A DNA stretch of 64,000 nucleotides from Acinetobacter marinus (GCF_900096915.1 NZ_FMYK01000008.1:30874-94873); one strand, 5' to 3'. Positions 32,384-41,770 are shown, counted from the first letter of the stretch. A program made the numbers and translations. Notes: generated by a model from the letters alone, not told the origin.

Positions 32384-33433
32384 ATGATGAAAAATTTAAC
32401 AGGTAAATTAGCAGTTTCTGCATTTCTTTCCGCAAGTATTCTGCTCACACACAGTAGTTATGCCAAAACCGACAATCAACAATCTATAGCAAGTCCAGCT
32501 ATTGCCAGTAATCAGGTTGCTGGGTTTTATCGTCAGGCATTGGGCGATTTTCAAATCACTGCTTTATACGATGGTGATGCCAAACTGCCATTGGAGCAAT
32601 ACTTTCAAGGACAATCGACGGAAAAAATGAGTGCCTTGCTTAAAGGTTATTATATTGATCCGAGCAAAGCCATTCAGACGTCGGTGAATGCGTTTTTGAT
32701 CAATACGGGCAAAGAACTGATCTTGGTTGATAGTGGCGCTGCAAAATGTTTCGGTGAAGGTCTTGGCTCGATTGAAAAAAATCTCAATGCGGCAGGCTAT
32801 CACGTCGAGCAGGTCGATAAGATTTTATTGACCCATCTTCATCCAGATCATGTCTGTGGCATTAGTCCGATCGCAGGGCAGAAGGCGTTCCCAAATGCGA
32901 CCGTGTACGTCGATCAAACCGAGGCTGATTTTTGGCTGAACCCTACCAATCTCAGTAAATTTCCAAAAGAAAAGCAGGCGAATTTTAAATCCGTATTTGA
33001 TCAAACTGCCAAGATTATCCAGCCTTATCAGGCTAGCAAACAATTCAAAACCTTTAAAGTCGGTGATCAAATCGCTGAGGGTATCAACATTGTACCAACG
33101 CACGGACACACCATCGGGCACAGTAGCTTTTTGGTCAATTCAAAAAATCAGAAAATGTTGATTCTTGGGGATGTGGTACATAGCCATGCGCTCCAATTTG
33201 AACAACCTGAAATCAGCTTTACAGCGGATTTTGATGCCAAACAAGCCATACAAACACGCTTAGCTTTGTTTAAAACATTTGCGAAAAATGGTGATTTTAT
33301 TGCGGCTGCGCATCTGCCATTCCCTGGTGTGGGGCATATTCGTGAAACGTCGCCAAACCACTATCAATGGATTCCAGTGCAATATAATCCGCAGGTCTTA
33401 CCCGTAGATCAGGTGAACAAAACTGTGAAATAA
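32384..33433 (+). CDS. Exported metallo-beta-lactamase-fold hydrolase
   Basis: 349 aa. A signal peptide (NLTGKLAVSAFLSASILL, cleavage near SSYAKT) precedes a metallo-beta-lactamase fold. The metal motif LLTHLHPDHVCGISP (HxHxDH) and later His residues in THGHTIGHSSFLV and ILGDVVHSHALQF are seen. The mature part starts VAGFYRQALGDFQITALYDG, like methyl-parathion-hydrolase and lactonase-type proteins of this fold. ATG 32384 (MMKN) is used rather than 32342, whose extra residues precede the signal peptide. Substrate unknown; periplasmic. Confidence 0.88.
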   Translation: MMKNLTGKLAVSAFLSASILLTHSSYAKTDNQQSIASPAIASNQVAGFYRQALGDFQITALYDGDAKLPLEQYFQGQSTEKMSALLKGYYIDPSKAIQTSVNAFLINTGKELILVDSGAAKCFGEGLGSIEKNLNAAGYHVEQVDKILLTHLHPDHVCGISPIAGQKAFPNATVYVDQTEADFWLNPTNLSKFPKEKQANFKSVFDQTAKIIQPYQASKQFKTFKVGDQIAEGINIVPTHGHTIGHSSFLVNSKNQKMLILGDVVHSHALQFEQPEISFTADFDAKQAIQTRLALFKTFAKNGDFIAAAHLPFPGVGHIRETSPNHYQWIPVQYNPQVLPVDQVNKTVK

Positions 33434-33510
33434 TTCGTCAAATAAAAGATCTTATATCAAAGTCGCTAAATATCAGTATTCAAGCGATCTATTGGTTTGA
33501 TGACTTTGAA

Positions 33511-33546
33511 AAGACGCTGAGCTGATGTAGTTCAGCGTTTTTTTAC
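33511..33546 (+). terminator. Terminator after the metallo-hydrolase
   Basis: ACGCTGA and TCAGCGT, with a small interior irregularity, followed by TTTTTTTA. Confidence 0.8.
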
Positions 33547-33558
33547 TTTGTAGAATGC

Positions 33559-33574
33559 TGTTTCACGTGAAACA
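33559..33574. promoter_or_regulatory. parS site 3 (perfect palindrome)
   Basis: TGTTTCACGTGAAACA is the perfect palindromic parS consensus. It lies in the spacer just before the lipoprotein gene, about 19.5 kb from the dnaA-rpmH spacer. Confidence 0.92.
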
Positions 33575-33631
33575 TTGCTGTATGCTCATACGATGCAAAT
33601 ATCGTTGTAAGAATAAAATGGAGTAGCGCAC

Positions 33632-34255
33632 ATGATAAAAAAAGGGATCACAACACGTATCAGTCTATTCACCTGCTGTACTTTACTCAGTGCTTGCGCC
33701 ACAGCACACGATCTGTTGTATCTCGGTTTAGGCTTTAACAGCTATGAAAATACCCCAGTGATTTTGACCCACTATGCGATGGAAATGCCACTGGCAGAAA
33801 CACCGCCGATTCTGATTGCAGGTGCAGCAGATCAATCCATGTCGGAGCGTAATGGTGGCGGGGCAGGAAATAGTGTGCTGACGCCACCAAAAGACGTCGG
33901 TCGAGATGGGCAGTGGCAAGTATCTGCGCAGTGGGTTGAGCTAATGACCAATCGAGCTTATCGTGCCACGCTGAATGTACCAATCAAAGATATTAATATA
34001 GAATACGGTGGCTATGTTTTTACCCCGATTTTCGGACCAAATGGCTTGATGATGATTGGCTCGGACAAAGTCGGCTTAGATGAAAGCTATCGTCGAAATA
34101 TCGTTGCGGTGTGTGGCGAGCGTGTGCCGTCAGCCGATGCAGAATGGAAAGACAAACACGGTATTTTACCCGGCATCGAGATTATTCTGCCGAAAATCCC
34201 AAAACCTGCCACTTATACAGACTGTCGGATTCCTGCCTTGACAAAGAACAAATAA
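33632..34255 (+). CDS. Putative lipoprotein of unknown function
   Basis: 207 aa. The N-terminus is a lipoprotein signal: basic MIKKGITTR, a short hydrophobic core and the lipobox LLSAC at residues 18-22. The mature protein has a Gly/Asn-rich turn GGGAGN and several short beta-like stretches (WQVSAQWVELMTNRAYRATL). I do not recognise a domain. A good AATGGAG ribosome site precedes the ATG. It stands alone between a parS site and waaA. Confidence 0.75.
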   Translation: MIKKGITTRISLFTCCTLLSACATAHDLLYLGLGFNSYENTPVILTHYAMEMPLAETPPILIAGAADQSMSERNGGGAGNSVLTPPKDVGRDGQWQVSAQWVELMTNRAYRATLNVPIKDINIEYGGYVFTPIFGPNGLMMIGSDKVGLDESYRRNIVAVCGERVPSADAEWKDKHGILPGIEIILPKIPKPATYTDCRIPALTKNK

Positions 34256-34346
34256 AAAAGAACAAATAAAACAGTGCAGATGAAAAAGCCCTGAATTTCA
34301 CGCATAATGCGCAAGACATTTTAGAATTATCAAAGCCATTTTGCCG

Positions 34347-35687
34347 ATGACTGAACAGACTCAATTCCCTCCATTTTGGTATAACTTGCTTTTAAGTTGT
34401 ATCAAGCCACTGTATCGCTCTCGGGTGAAAAAACGTTCTGGGCATTTGGCGGATTATCAGGATGAGGTGCGGGAGCGTTTTGGCGGATTTCAAACAGCGA
34501 AGAATCAAAACGTGATTTGGTTTCATGCGGTATCGGTCGGTGAAACCAATGCGGCACAGCCCTTAATTGCGCATTATCTCAAGCTCGGTCAGGCGGTACT
34601 GGTCACCAATACTACTCGGACGGGGCAGGCTCGTGCCAAGTCTTTATTTTTAGAACACTATCCTGAGTTATTCCAAGCGGTATTTTTACCAGTGGATCAA
34701 CGTGATTTGATTGAACAGTTTATCTCACACTATCAGCCACAGATTTTGTTGTTAATGGAAACCGAACTGTGGCCAAATCTTTTGGCGTGCGTGCATCAAC
34801 GACAGATTCCCCAGCTGTTATTAAATGCACGCTTATCGGAAAAATCAGCCAAAGGTTATGCCAAGTTTAAGCGTTTAACATCACCGATGTTGCAACAATT
34901 AGATTTTATTGCGGCGCAAGATCAAGCGAGCAAACAACGCTTTGTCGATTTGGGAAAATCTAACAAGCAAGTCGAGGTATTGGGCAATGTCAAATTTGAT
35001 ATGAGCATGCCTGAGCAGTTTCTCCAGCAAGCGGAACAATTCAAACAAGACTGGTCATTATATGATCGACACATCATCGTGCTTGCCAGTACCCATGCGC
35101 CTGAAGAAGCGCAATTGCTCAACGCATTAAAACCACATTTGCAGCAGAATCCGCAACTTTTATGTATCGTAGTGCCACGTCATCCTGAGCGTTTTCAAGA
35201 AGTTTTTAATGAGATCAAAAGCCTTGATTTGAGCGTACAACGACGCAGTTTAGATCAAGCCATTGATGCATCGACTCAAGTCTATTTGGCAGATTCGATG
35301 GGGGAGATGTGGTTGTGGTTTGCATTGGCGCAGGTCGCCTATGTCGGTGGTTCGCTGAATGAACCCGGTGGTGGGCATAATATTCTTGAGCCGATCGCAA
35401 CCGATGTGGCAACCGTACTGGGTAAAAATTATTTTAATTTCCAAACAATCGTCGATGAATTTGTCAGTCATGATGCAGTGTTGGTTGCATCAGACGCCAA
35501 TCACGCTGTAGCGCACATGATGGATTTAATTAATGATCCGTCACGCCGTCAGCAACAGGTTGATCGAGCACAACAGATTTTACACGCCAATCAAGGCGCT
35601 GTTGAACGACACATTACTTTGATTGATCGTTATATAAAAGTAGAAAATCGAAAAGCTGAAAGCACTATGTCTGAGTCGGCATTATGA
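34347..35687 (+). CDS. waaA: 3-deoxy-D-manno-octulosonic acid transferase
   Basis: 446 aa. Inner-membrane-associated transferase that adds Kdo to lipid A precursor from CMP-Kdo. The N-terminal anchor is FPPFWYNLLLSCIKPLY. Conserved parts are IWFHAVSVGETNAAQPL, LLMETELWPNLLACVHQ with the catalytic Glu, LLNARLSEKSAKGYAKF, and VGGSLNEPGGGHNILEP. Length is close to E. coli WaaA (425). The ATG at 34347 is taken rather than the TTG at 34341. The stop overlaps the rsmE start by four bases (ATGA). Confidence 0.95.
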   Translation: MTEQTQFPPFWYNLLLSCIKPLYRSRVKKRSGHLADYQDEVRERFGGFQTAKNQNVIWFHAVSVGETNAAQPLIAHYLKLGQAVLVTNTTRTGQARAKSLFLEHYPELFQAVFLPVDQRDLIEQFISHYQPQILLLMETELWPNLLACVHQRQIPQLLLNARLSEKSAKGYAKFKRLTSPMLQQLDFIAAQDQASKQRFVDLGKSNKQVEVLGNVKFDMSMPEQFLQQAEQFKQDWSLYDRHIIVLASTHAPEEAQLLNALKPHLQQNPQLLCIVVPRHPERFQEVFNEIKSLDLSVQRRSLDQAIDASTQVYLADSMGEMWLWFALAQVAYVGGSLNEPGGGHNILEPIATDVATVLGKNYFNFQTIVDEFVSHDAVLVASDANHAVAHMMDLINDPSRRQQQVDRAQQILHANQGAVERHITLIDRYIKVENRKAESTMSESAL

Positions 35688-36388
35688 ATTTAGTCTTATT
35701 GCCCGAACAAACGGATTCAACGATTTGGCAAATCAATGATGCACGGCAAGTTAGCCATTTAAAGCAACATGTAGATATTAAAATTGGTGATCAGATCAAA
35801 GTCGGTGTGCTCAATCAAGCACGTTATCTTGCTGAAGTGGTTGAAATTCAATCTAATCAAATTATTGTGACACCAGTCGAACAACAAGCCATTCCTAATA
35901 AATTACCTGTGACCTTGATTTTGGCATTGCCTCGCCCGAAAGTGCTGCGACGCTTGATCATGGATAGTGTGACTTTGGGTGTAGAGAAAATCGTCTTGCT
36001 ACATAGCTATCGTGTTGATAAAAGCTATTGGCAAACGCCTTTTTTGGAGCAGTTGGATCATTATATTCAGCTTGGATTGGAACAAGCAGGGGACGTGATT
36101 GCACCAACAATTTTCTTAGAAAAACGCTTTAAGCCCTTTGTCGAAGATCGTTTATCGGTGTGGAATCACAGCCAACCAACCTTTGTAGCGCATCCATATA
36201 CAACGGATGCGATGCCGATCAATTTCAATCAACCGTGCCAATTGATGATTGGTCCAGAAGGCGGATTCATTCCCTATGAGATTGCATTGCTCAAAGAAAA
36301 CGGCTGCCACATTCATCATGTTGGCAACCGTATTTTACGCACTGAAACCGCAGTGTCGAATATTCTTGGGCGATTATTCTGCGCTTGA
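35684..36388 (+). CDS. rsmE: 16S rRNA (uracil(1498)-N(3))-methyltransferase
   Basis: 234 aa. SPOUT-class methyltransferase. The N-terminal PUA-like part (about 1-70) is followed by the knot domain, with LALPRPKVLRRLIMDSVTLG, LMIGPEGGFIPYEIALLKEN and NRILRTETAVSNIL (SAM-binding knot). The start codon overlaps the waaA stop (ATGA), so translation is probably coupled. The last 15 bases overlap the convergent mscS gene. Length fits E. coli RsmE (243). Confidence 0.94.
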   Translation: MNLVLLPEQTDSTIWQINDARQVSHLKQHVDIKIGDQIKVGVLNQARYLAEVVEIQSNQIIVTPVEQQAIPNKLPVTLILALPRPKVLRRLIMDSVTLGVEKIVLLHSYRVDKSYWQTPFLEQLDHYIQLGLEQAGDVIAPTIFLEKRFKPFVEDRLSVWNHSQPTFVAHPYTTDAMPINFNQPCQLMIGPEGGFIPYEIALLKENGCHIHHVGNRILRTETAVSNILGRLFCA

Positions 36389-37342
36389 TGTTGGCGCTGC
36401 GATCGCTTGCGGTGCCGACATTTTCATCTCTTGAATTGGATACGGAATATTCACACCTTCTTGGTTGAAGGCTTGTTTCACTTCCGCTTGAATCTCACTG
36501 GCAGACGCCAAGATATTGGTTTCTTTCAGGTCAATCCACCAACGCACGGTGAGGTTTACAGAGAAGTCCGCCAATGCAGTCACAGTGACCGTGTGTGCAG
36601 GATTACCAAGTACATTGGCATTGTTGTCCAAGATACGGTTGATAATGGTTTTTGCTTTATCAATATCATCATCATAACCAATACCCACAACAAATTCACA
36701 GCGGCGACGATTATAAGCCGTATTGACTGTGATTGGGCTGGTATAAACCGTGGCATTTGGAATCACCAAACGACGTCCATCATACGAGCGTAAGAAGGTC
36801 GCACGAATCTGAATATCTTCAACTGTACCTTCCAAACCTTCGACGATAATGTCATCGCCAATACGGAATGGTTCGCCAATTAAAATCAGAATCCCTGACA
36901 ATAAGTTTTGGAAAATATCTTTGAAGGCAAAACCGATCGCCACCGAACCAATACCGAGCGCACTGACCAATTGACCTGGTGAAAAACCTGGAATAATAAT
37001 CACCAAGGCGATTAAAAAACCAAGCGACATAATCACCACGCTACCGACGCGATTGAGCACCAAAACCAAATTTTGGCGAGTGTGTGAACGCTTCATCAGG
37101 GCTTTTTTGACAAAGTATTTAAAGACTCTGACCAGTAGCATAAAGATCAAAAAGACAACTAAGCCGATGATGATATACGGGACACGCTCCCAAAAAGCAC
37201 TGACAAACTTATTCATCATCACATAGGCATCGCTATACTTTTGTGATTCTTCAATGACTTTGGCAGTGGTTTTTTGCCCTGCCTCAAGCAAGACATTGCC
37301 AGCCTGTTTGGCTGTTTCCGAGGCTGTAGATTCGTTACTCAC
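36374..37342 (-). CDS. mscS: Small-conductance mechanosensitive channel (MscS type)
   Basis: About 322 aa. Three membrane segments are expected: two hydrophobic stretches (about 45-115) and the pore-lining TM3 with SALGIGSVAIGFAFKDIF. The beta domain follows with GEPFRIGDDIIVEGLEGTV and RRLVIPNATVYTSPI. The channel releases solutes on hypo-osmotic shock. The start is uncertain: GTG at 37342 with GGAACGTGTT before it is preferred over GTG at 37384, which has no clear ribosome site. It is longer than E. coli MscS (286) by an N-terminal amphipathic segment. It is convergent with rsmE, overlapping by 15 bases. Confidence 0.9.
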   Translation of the reverse strand: MSNESTASETAKQAGNVLLEAGQKTTAKVIEESQKYSDAYVMMNKFVSAFWERVPYIIIGLVVFLIFMLLVRVFKYFVKKALMKRSHTRQNLVLVLNRVGSVVIMSLGFLIALVIIIPGFSPGQLVSALGIGSVAIGFAFKDIFQNLLSGILILIGEPFRIGDDIIVEGLEGTVEDIQIRATFLRSYDGRRLVIPNATVYTSPITVNTAYNRRRCEFVVGIGYDDDIDKAKTIINRILDNNANVLGNPAHTVTVTALADFSVNLTVRWWIDLKETNILASASEIQAEVKQAFNQEGVNIPYPIQEMKMSAPQAIAAPTSSAE

Positions 37343-37473
37343 AACACGTTCCAGAAAAAATAAAAAGATTTTGCCTGAATTCACATGGTTTTTCAGTAAA
37401 TGAAATGTTTATCTTTCTATAGATTGTCTTCATATTTTTAGGGTGATTTTTTCAACAATGACACAAAATAGAA

Positions 37474-37489
37474 AGTTCCACGTGAAACA
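37474..37489. promoter_or_regulatory. parS-like site 4
   Basis: AGTTCCACGTGAAACA matches the parS consensus except at its first position and one internal base. It lies upstream of mscS and before the Usp gene, about 3.9 kb from site 3. Confidence 0.8.
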
Positions 37490-37616
37490 AATTTAATGAA
37501 ATTCAATCTAAAGGGGCGCTTAGAAAATGAGACGTTCAGCATAGACAGATTATGTACACGCACGCATTGCTGACAGCGTTATAATAAGTTGAGCATATAA
37601 AGAAAAGGAGAAGGTC

Positions 37617-38060
37617 ATGAGTTATCAGCATATCGTAGTGCCTGTCGATGGTTCAGACACAGCGCTTTCTGCGATTAAACAGGCGGCACAACTGGCAAAA
37701 GCCTTTGACAGTAAAGTCACTTTGCTCTGCGTTATTTCTGTCGATCCTTTTGTGGGTATTGAGTTCTTTAATGCCGCCGAAATCTCTGAGCAATACCTGA
37801 CCCAAGCTCGAGACAATGCGCAGCGTATTCTGGCGAAAGCACTACAATCTTTTGCTGAGTTCGATATCCAAGCGGATCAAAAAATCATTGAAGGGCAGAT
37901 TATCCACGAAGAAATCGTGCAAGCGGCAGCCGATCTCAACGCTGATTTGGTGGTGATCGGATCACATGGTCGCAAAGGACTGAAAAAAATGATGCTCGGC
38001 AGTGTGGCGCAAAGCGTATTGGGTGAGATACATACCCCAGTGCTGGTCGTGCGAGAATAA
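37617..38060 (+). CDS. Universal stress protein (UspA family)
   Basis: 147 aa. Single Usp domain. It starts HIVVPVDGSDTALSAIKQA and ends with the ATP-binding signature VVIGSHGRKGLKKMMLGSVA (G-x2-G-x9-G-S/T) and TPVLVVRE. Such proteins are induced in stationary phase and stress. A strong AAAGGAGAAGG site precedes the ATG. It is a single-gene unit. The following 278-base spacer has two imperfect hairpins (38113-38145 and 38183-38217) and no gene. Confidence 0.93.
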   Translation: MSYQHIVVPVDGSDTALSAIKQAAQLAKAFDSKVTLLCVISVDPFVGIEFFNAAEISEQYLTQARDNAQRILAKALQSFAEFDIQADQKIIEGQIIHEEIVQAAADLNADLVVIGSHGRKGLKKMMLGSVAQSVLGEIHTPVLVVRE

Positions 38061-38338
38061 ATCGATCTCACACAGAAGACTACTCGCATAGAAACTATTC
38101 ACACAGAGAGTGTCAGCGCAGTCTGATACGGTCAATCAGACGCTGTAAAACAGATGTCGATATCTGCGCTTTAAAGGATTTCTCCAAAGTCACTCCCTGA
38201 GTTGGTGGCTTTGGGGGGAAGGTGCTTCTTATTTTATTCATTGTTTTGACTTTATTAACAAAATCTCACTGGCAGATTCTCAGCTGTGAGGGCATGATTT
38301 TCCCGTGATCAACACAACATCAGATCGAGAAATAAATC

Positions 38339-39049
38339 ATGTTAAATATCTCTTTTGCAAAAAAAATTGCCACACTTAGCGCAGGGTTGTGCGCTGTGTT
38401 ATTGACGCAAAGCGCTTTGGCGGATCAGCCTGAGCATCGCATTATCAATCTTCAGGCGGAAGCGACACGCTCGGTCGCCAATGATGAAATGCAAGCCACC
38501 TTGTACACCGAACTCAATGAAAAAGATGCGGCGACGTTAGCAGATAAAATTAATCGCATTGTCAATCAAGCCATGAACACGGCAAAAAGCTATCCAAAAG
38601 TGGAGATCAAAACAGGTGGTCAAAATACTTATCCTGTATATAACGATCAGCAGAAATTGGTCAATTGGCGTGGGCGTGCCGAAGTCGTGTTAAACAGTAA
38701 AGACTTTAAACAAACCAGTGACTTAATCGCTAAGTTGCAAGAAAATATGCAGCTCGGTAATGTCACTTTTGACGTGTCAGATGAACAGCGCAATCAAGTC
38801 GAAAGCGAGCTGTATATCGAGGCATCAAAAGCCTTCCAACAGCGTGCCAAATTACTGCTCGCACCGTGGGGCGCATCGAATTATGAGCTGGTCAATTTGC
38901 AACTCAATGCCAGTGCCAATCGACCAATGCCGATCTATGCGGCAGCTCGTGGTGCATCATTTAAATCGGCGAGTGTAGAAAGCCAAAGTGTCGAAGCAGG
39001 CAATAGTGATATTACTGTGGTGGCGAATGGTAGCATTCAATTGAAATAA
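38339..39049 (+). CDS. Exported SIMPL-domain (DUF541) protein
   Basis: 236 aa. A cleavable signal peptide (ISFAKKIATLSAGLCAVLL, cleavage near ALADQP) is followed by a SIMPL/DUF541 domain. Repeating beta-strand patterns such as RIINLQAEATRSVANDEMQ at the mature N-terminus and SDITVVANGSIQLK at the end are typical. It is periplasmic. Members such as BP26 and YggE affect oxidative-stress tolerance, but no specific activity is established. A MITE-like element follows. Confidence 0.85.
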   Translation: MLNISFAKKIATLSAGLCAVLLTQSALADQPEHRIINLQAEATRSVANDEMQATLYTELNEKDAATLADKINRIVNQAMNTAKSYPKVEIKTGGQNTYPVYNDQQKLVNWRGRAEVVLNSKDFKQTSDLIAKLQENMQLGNVTFDVSDEQRNQVESELYIEASKAFQQRAKLLLAPWGASNYELVNLQLNASANRPMPIYAAARGASFKSASVESQSVEAGNSDITVVANGSIQLK

Positions 39050-39070
39050 TTGATTTGAGCACCTCAGTAT

Positions 39071-39219
39071 AAAAGAAGTGTCTCAAAACTATAAAACCCC
39101 CTTTAATTCCCCCTTAACAGGGGGAAGACCACTCAATAAAATCAAATGGTTAAAATTCCTCCCCTTTTTAAGGGGAGGTTAGGTGGGGTTGAAAATTGGA
39201 TTTTGAGACAGCTTCTTTT
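39071..39219. mobile_element. MITE-like repeat element
   Basis: A 149-base stretch has near-perfect terminal inverted repeats: AAAAGAAGTGTCTCAAAA (39071-39088) and TTTTGAGACAGCTTCTTTT (39201-39219), differing by one extra base. Inside are C- and G-rich palindromic blocks: CCCCCTTAACAGGGGG and CCTCCCCTTTTTAAGGGGAGG. There is no coding frame. It lies between the SIMPL gene and a convergent gene and could also terminate transcription. A related inner sequence occurs at 53356-53400. Confidence 0.6.
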
Positions 39220-39255
39220 GTTTTTGATACGAAATTTTTCCTGCGAATGATCAGA

Positions 39256-39606
39256 TTATTGATCAAGCACATCTAAAATCACTTGGGTGACATCTTGGCA
39301 CAAATCACGGTCGTTAAAAATCTCATAAGCCGTGATGGTCACATCGGTATTGGATGGCAACAATTTTTGTTCTTCTTCGATCAGGTGTTCGATCGGTAAA
39401 ATGGTTTGTTTGATGGCAAACAAATCAATATCTTCAAAGGCGATTTCTTCCTCATCGACCAGTAGATGATCTTGAATCAAATAGGGACGAATAATGCTCG
39501 GGATGATCGATTGAATATCGGTAATATCGAAAATACAAATATCTCGTTCTTCATCATTTTTGCCGAGGTTTTCACGAGCTTCGATGACGACATGATAATA
39601 GGGCAT
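39256..39606 (-). CDS. Conserved small acidic protein of unknown function
   Basis: 116 aa. It starts MPYYHVVIEARENLGK, continues with ICIFDITDIQSIIPSIIRPY, and is strongly acidic in the second half (LLVDEEEIAFEDIDLF). I do not recognise a family. The ATG at 39606 is preferred because AAAAGGATCGTGAA lies before it; a longer start at 39729 would add a basic unlikely stretch. It is likely cytoplasmic because there is no signal or membrane segment. It follows the DUF4139 gene on the same strand. Confidence 0.65.
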   Translation of the reverse strand: MPYYHVVIEARENLGKNDEERDICIFDITDIQSIIPSIIRPYLIQDHLLVDEEEIAFEDIDLFAIKQTILPIEHLIEEEQKLLPSNTDVTITAYEIFNDRDLCQDVTQVILDVLDQ

Positions 39607-39738
39607 TTCACGATCCTTTTTACGAGCATATAACCTATTACTATGCGAAAAATCTCGCCTTGACGCAAGTAAATTTACGGTTTTACCGTTTAAGTTTACA
39701 GCGCAAGACGAGCGATGGCATTTACTCAAATGCTCAGC

Positions 39739-41277
39739 TTAGAATCCTGTGGCATAGCCATCTTTTGGATATTTAAATTGATATTGAATATTGAGTTGCC
39801 ATGTTTGATTCGGTGCCAGTTGTGGGCGCCATTGGTAAATATTGTCTTGTCCTTGCCACTGGGTCGCGACTGGATTTTCACTAAACTGATGCGAGACTTT
39901 GAGCGCATCATTTTGACTTTTTGGTACGCTTTCAAACACCAATAGATCGATCGCTTGCTGATGTAGATTTTGAATCTGATATTGCTTGGTCAAGACTTCA
40001 ACCACACTTTTACTAAAGCCACCGGTTTGATCTTGATTGCGTTCATCATTAAGCACTTTGACCAAGACTTGTTCATCTTCACCAAAGTTAAAATGCATTT
40101 GATCCGCCGTTGGGTTTTGCCATTGGCGGTGTCCAATATAGTCGCCATCCCGATAGATTTTCACCTCACCACTTGGCCAATCACCTGTCACCCGTGGAAT
40201 CTCAGCCGTGAGATACGCTGCTTGGCGTTGCTGTGGAATCACCCATGTACTGAGTTTGGCAGCATAGGATTGTTGATCCCGTGGCAATGAAATTTGCTGT
40301 TTACTGCTTGGAATGGATGCCCGTGTGGTGGTGGTAAATTGCGTGCTATAAGTCTGTTGTACTTGCTCGAACTGCGGAAAAGATGGTGCTTGAGCCTTGC
40401 GCATTTCAACCCCTGCGCTGTCTGCTACTGACGCTGCTTCTATCGCCACAGGTTCTGGCGCATACATCGGTTCATCACGCCGTTCATAATAATTCACCCA
40501 CCACGGATTGGGTTGTACTTGTTCAATATTCCCTTGCGGGCTAGAAGTCGAAAGTGTCAGTTGCACATTGTCCCAGTCTTCACCTGTTTTTTGTGCGATC
40601 ATCGCCATGCGAGTTAACGTGACTTGTTGTGTGGCACTGTTCAGCTCCGCTTTATAGCTTGGGCGCCATGTCGCATAAGGCACAAGATAGCCGATCTGAA
40701 TCGCCCCTGAGGATGGCGCATTGACATGGAGCTGTAGCGTACGTTGATTAAAACGATGGTCGCCGATTTGGTTGAGATCCTGATTCAGCTCTGCTAAGCG
40801 TTGCTCGAGTTGCTTTTTCTCTTGGCTGGCGGTGGAAATGGTGAGATAGGCATCGTAGGCTTGCTGACGGACGGTGGTGGCGCTGCCTTGGGTGATATTT
40901 CCTAAAAATTTATTTTGTAATTCAGCAGCTTGTATTCTCGCATTGACTTTGGCAATGTCGGCTTCGAGTTGTTTGATTTCATTTTTAAGTGCGGTAGATT
41001 CACGACCAGCAGGTTTGTCTAGTGCGCTATCGACGCTGGTGACGGCGGTGACGTCGACATTCTGCCCTTGTACTTTGATGGCAGAAACATCGAAGTTGGC
41101 GGGTAGGCCGTCTAATTCAATCAAGCGTTCGCCCGCACGAACAGGAATGCTACGCTCAACCAAAGCGCCATTTGGATAGACAGTGACATGCTGGATGGGT
41201 GAATCCTTCAAACCCAATGCCCAACTTTGCTGTGCCAAACACCCCAAAACACATAGGCTCAATATGGAATATTTCAT
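39739..41277 (-). CDS. Exported DUF4139 protein (mucoidy inhibitor A-like)
   Basis: 512 aa. A signal peptide (MKYSILSLCVLGCLAQQSWA) is followed by a DUF4140-type N-terminal beta domain (VTVYPNGALVERSIPVRAGE). A coiled coil (about 95-175, LKNEIKQLEADIAKVNARI) comes next, then the DUF4139 beta-rich domain to the end (AELNSATQQVTLTRMAMIAQ). It is exported, probably periplasmic or outer-membrane bound. Molecular function is not known; related proteins are called mucoidy inhibitor MuiA. It is a single gene. Confidence 0.8.
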   Translation of the reverse strand: MKYSILSLCVLGCLAQQSWALGLKDSPIQHVTVYPNGALVERSIPVRAGERLIELDGLPANFDVSAIKVQGQNVDVTAVTSVDSALDKPAGRESTALKNEIKQLEADIAKVNARIQAAELQNKFLGNITQGSATTVRQQAYDAYLTISTASQEKKQLEQRLAELNQDLNQIGDHRFNQRTLQLHVNAPSSGAIQIGYLVPYATWRPSYKAELNSATQQVTLTRMAMIAQKTGEDWDNVQLTLSTSSPQGNIEQVQPNPWWVNYYERRDEPMYAPEPVAIEAASVADSAGVEMRKAQAPSFPQFEQVQQTYSTQFTTTTRASIPSSKQQISLPRDQQSYAAKLSTWVIPQQRQAAYLTAEIPRVTGDWPSGEVKIYRDGDYIGHRQWQNPTADQMHFNFGEDEQVLVKVLNDERNQDQTGGFSKSVVEVLTKQYQIQNLHQQAIDLLVFESVPKSQNDALKVSHQFSENPVATQWQGQDNIYQWRPQLAPNQTWQLNIQYQFKYPKDGYATGF

Positions 41278-41333
41278 GATGTCCTCATTTATTATGATGT
41301 TTAAATAATTAAATCAAAAAAATTAAAATGACA

Positions 41334-41678
41334 CTATGCATTTTGACTGCGGAATACAAAATACACACAACCCAAAAGACAGCAACCCGCCCACAGATAA
41401 TCCAGCTTAAAGGGTTGTTTAAACAGATAAATCATAAACGGCACAAAGACCATTAAAGTCATCACTTCTTGAGTGATTTTCATCTGTCCGAGTGACCAAC
41501 CTTGTGCATCCAAGAGCCGTGTGGCAGGAATCATAAAACTGTATTCTAACAGTGCAATTGCCCAGCCGAATAACACTGCTTGCCATAACGGCGCATCATG
41601 TAGAAATTTTAAATGACCATACCACGCCAAGGTCATAAAGCAGTTGGAAATAATCAGTAGGATAAATGCAAAGGACAT
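41334..41678 (-). CDS. DUF486 (DMT-like) small membrane protein
   Basis: 114 aa. Four hydrophobic segments are visible: FAFILLIISNCFMTLAWYG, APLWQAVLFGWAIALLEYSF, MTLMVFVPFMIYLFKQPF and YLWAGCCLLGCVYFVFR. It matches the DUF486 family, small multidrug-resistance-like inner-membrane proteins with ARLL and LGQMKITQEVMTL motifs. The function is unknown. Confidence 0.8.
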   Translation of the reverse strand: MSFAFILLIISNCFMTLAWYGHLKFLHDAPLWQAVLFGWAIALLEYSFMIPATRLLDAQGWSLGQMKITQEVMTLMVFVPFMIYLFKQPFKLDYLWAGCCLLGCVYFVFRSQNA

Positions 41679-41770
41679 CTGGCAACCGCTCTAGCGCAAT
41701 CAAGAATGCCTAGTATATCGCCTAAAAGTCTGTATGTGATGTCCTGTGTACAGCACGATTTTATGGGTGA

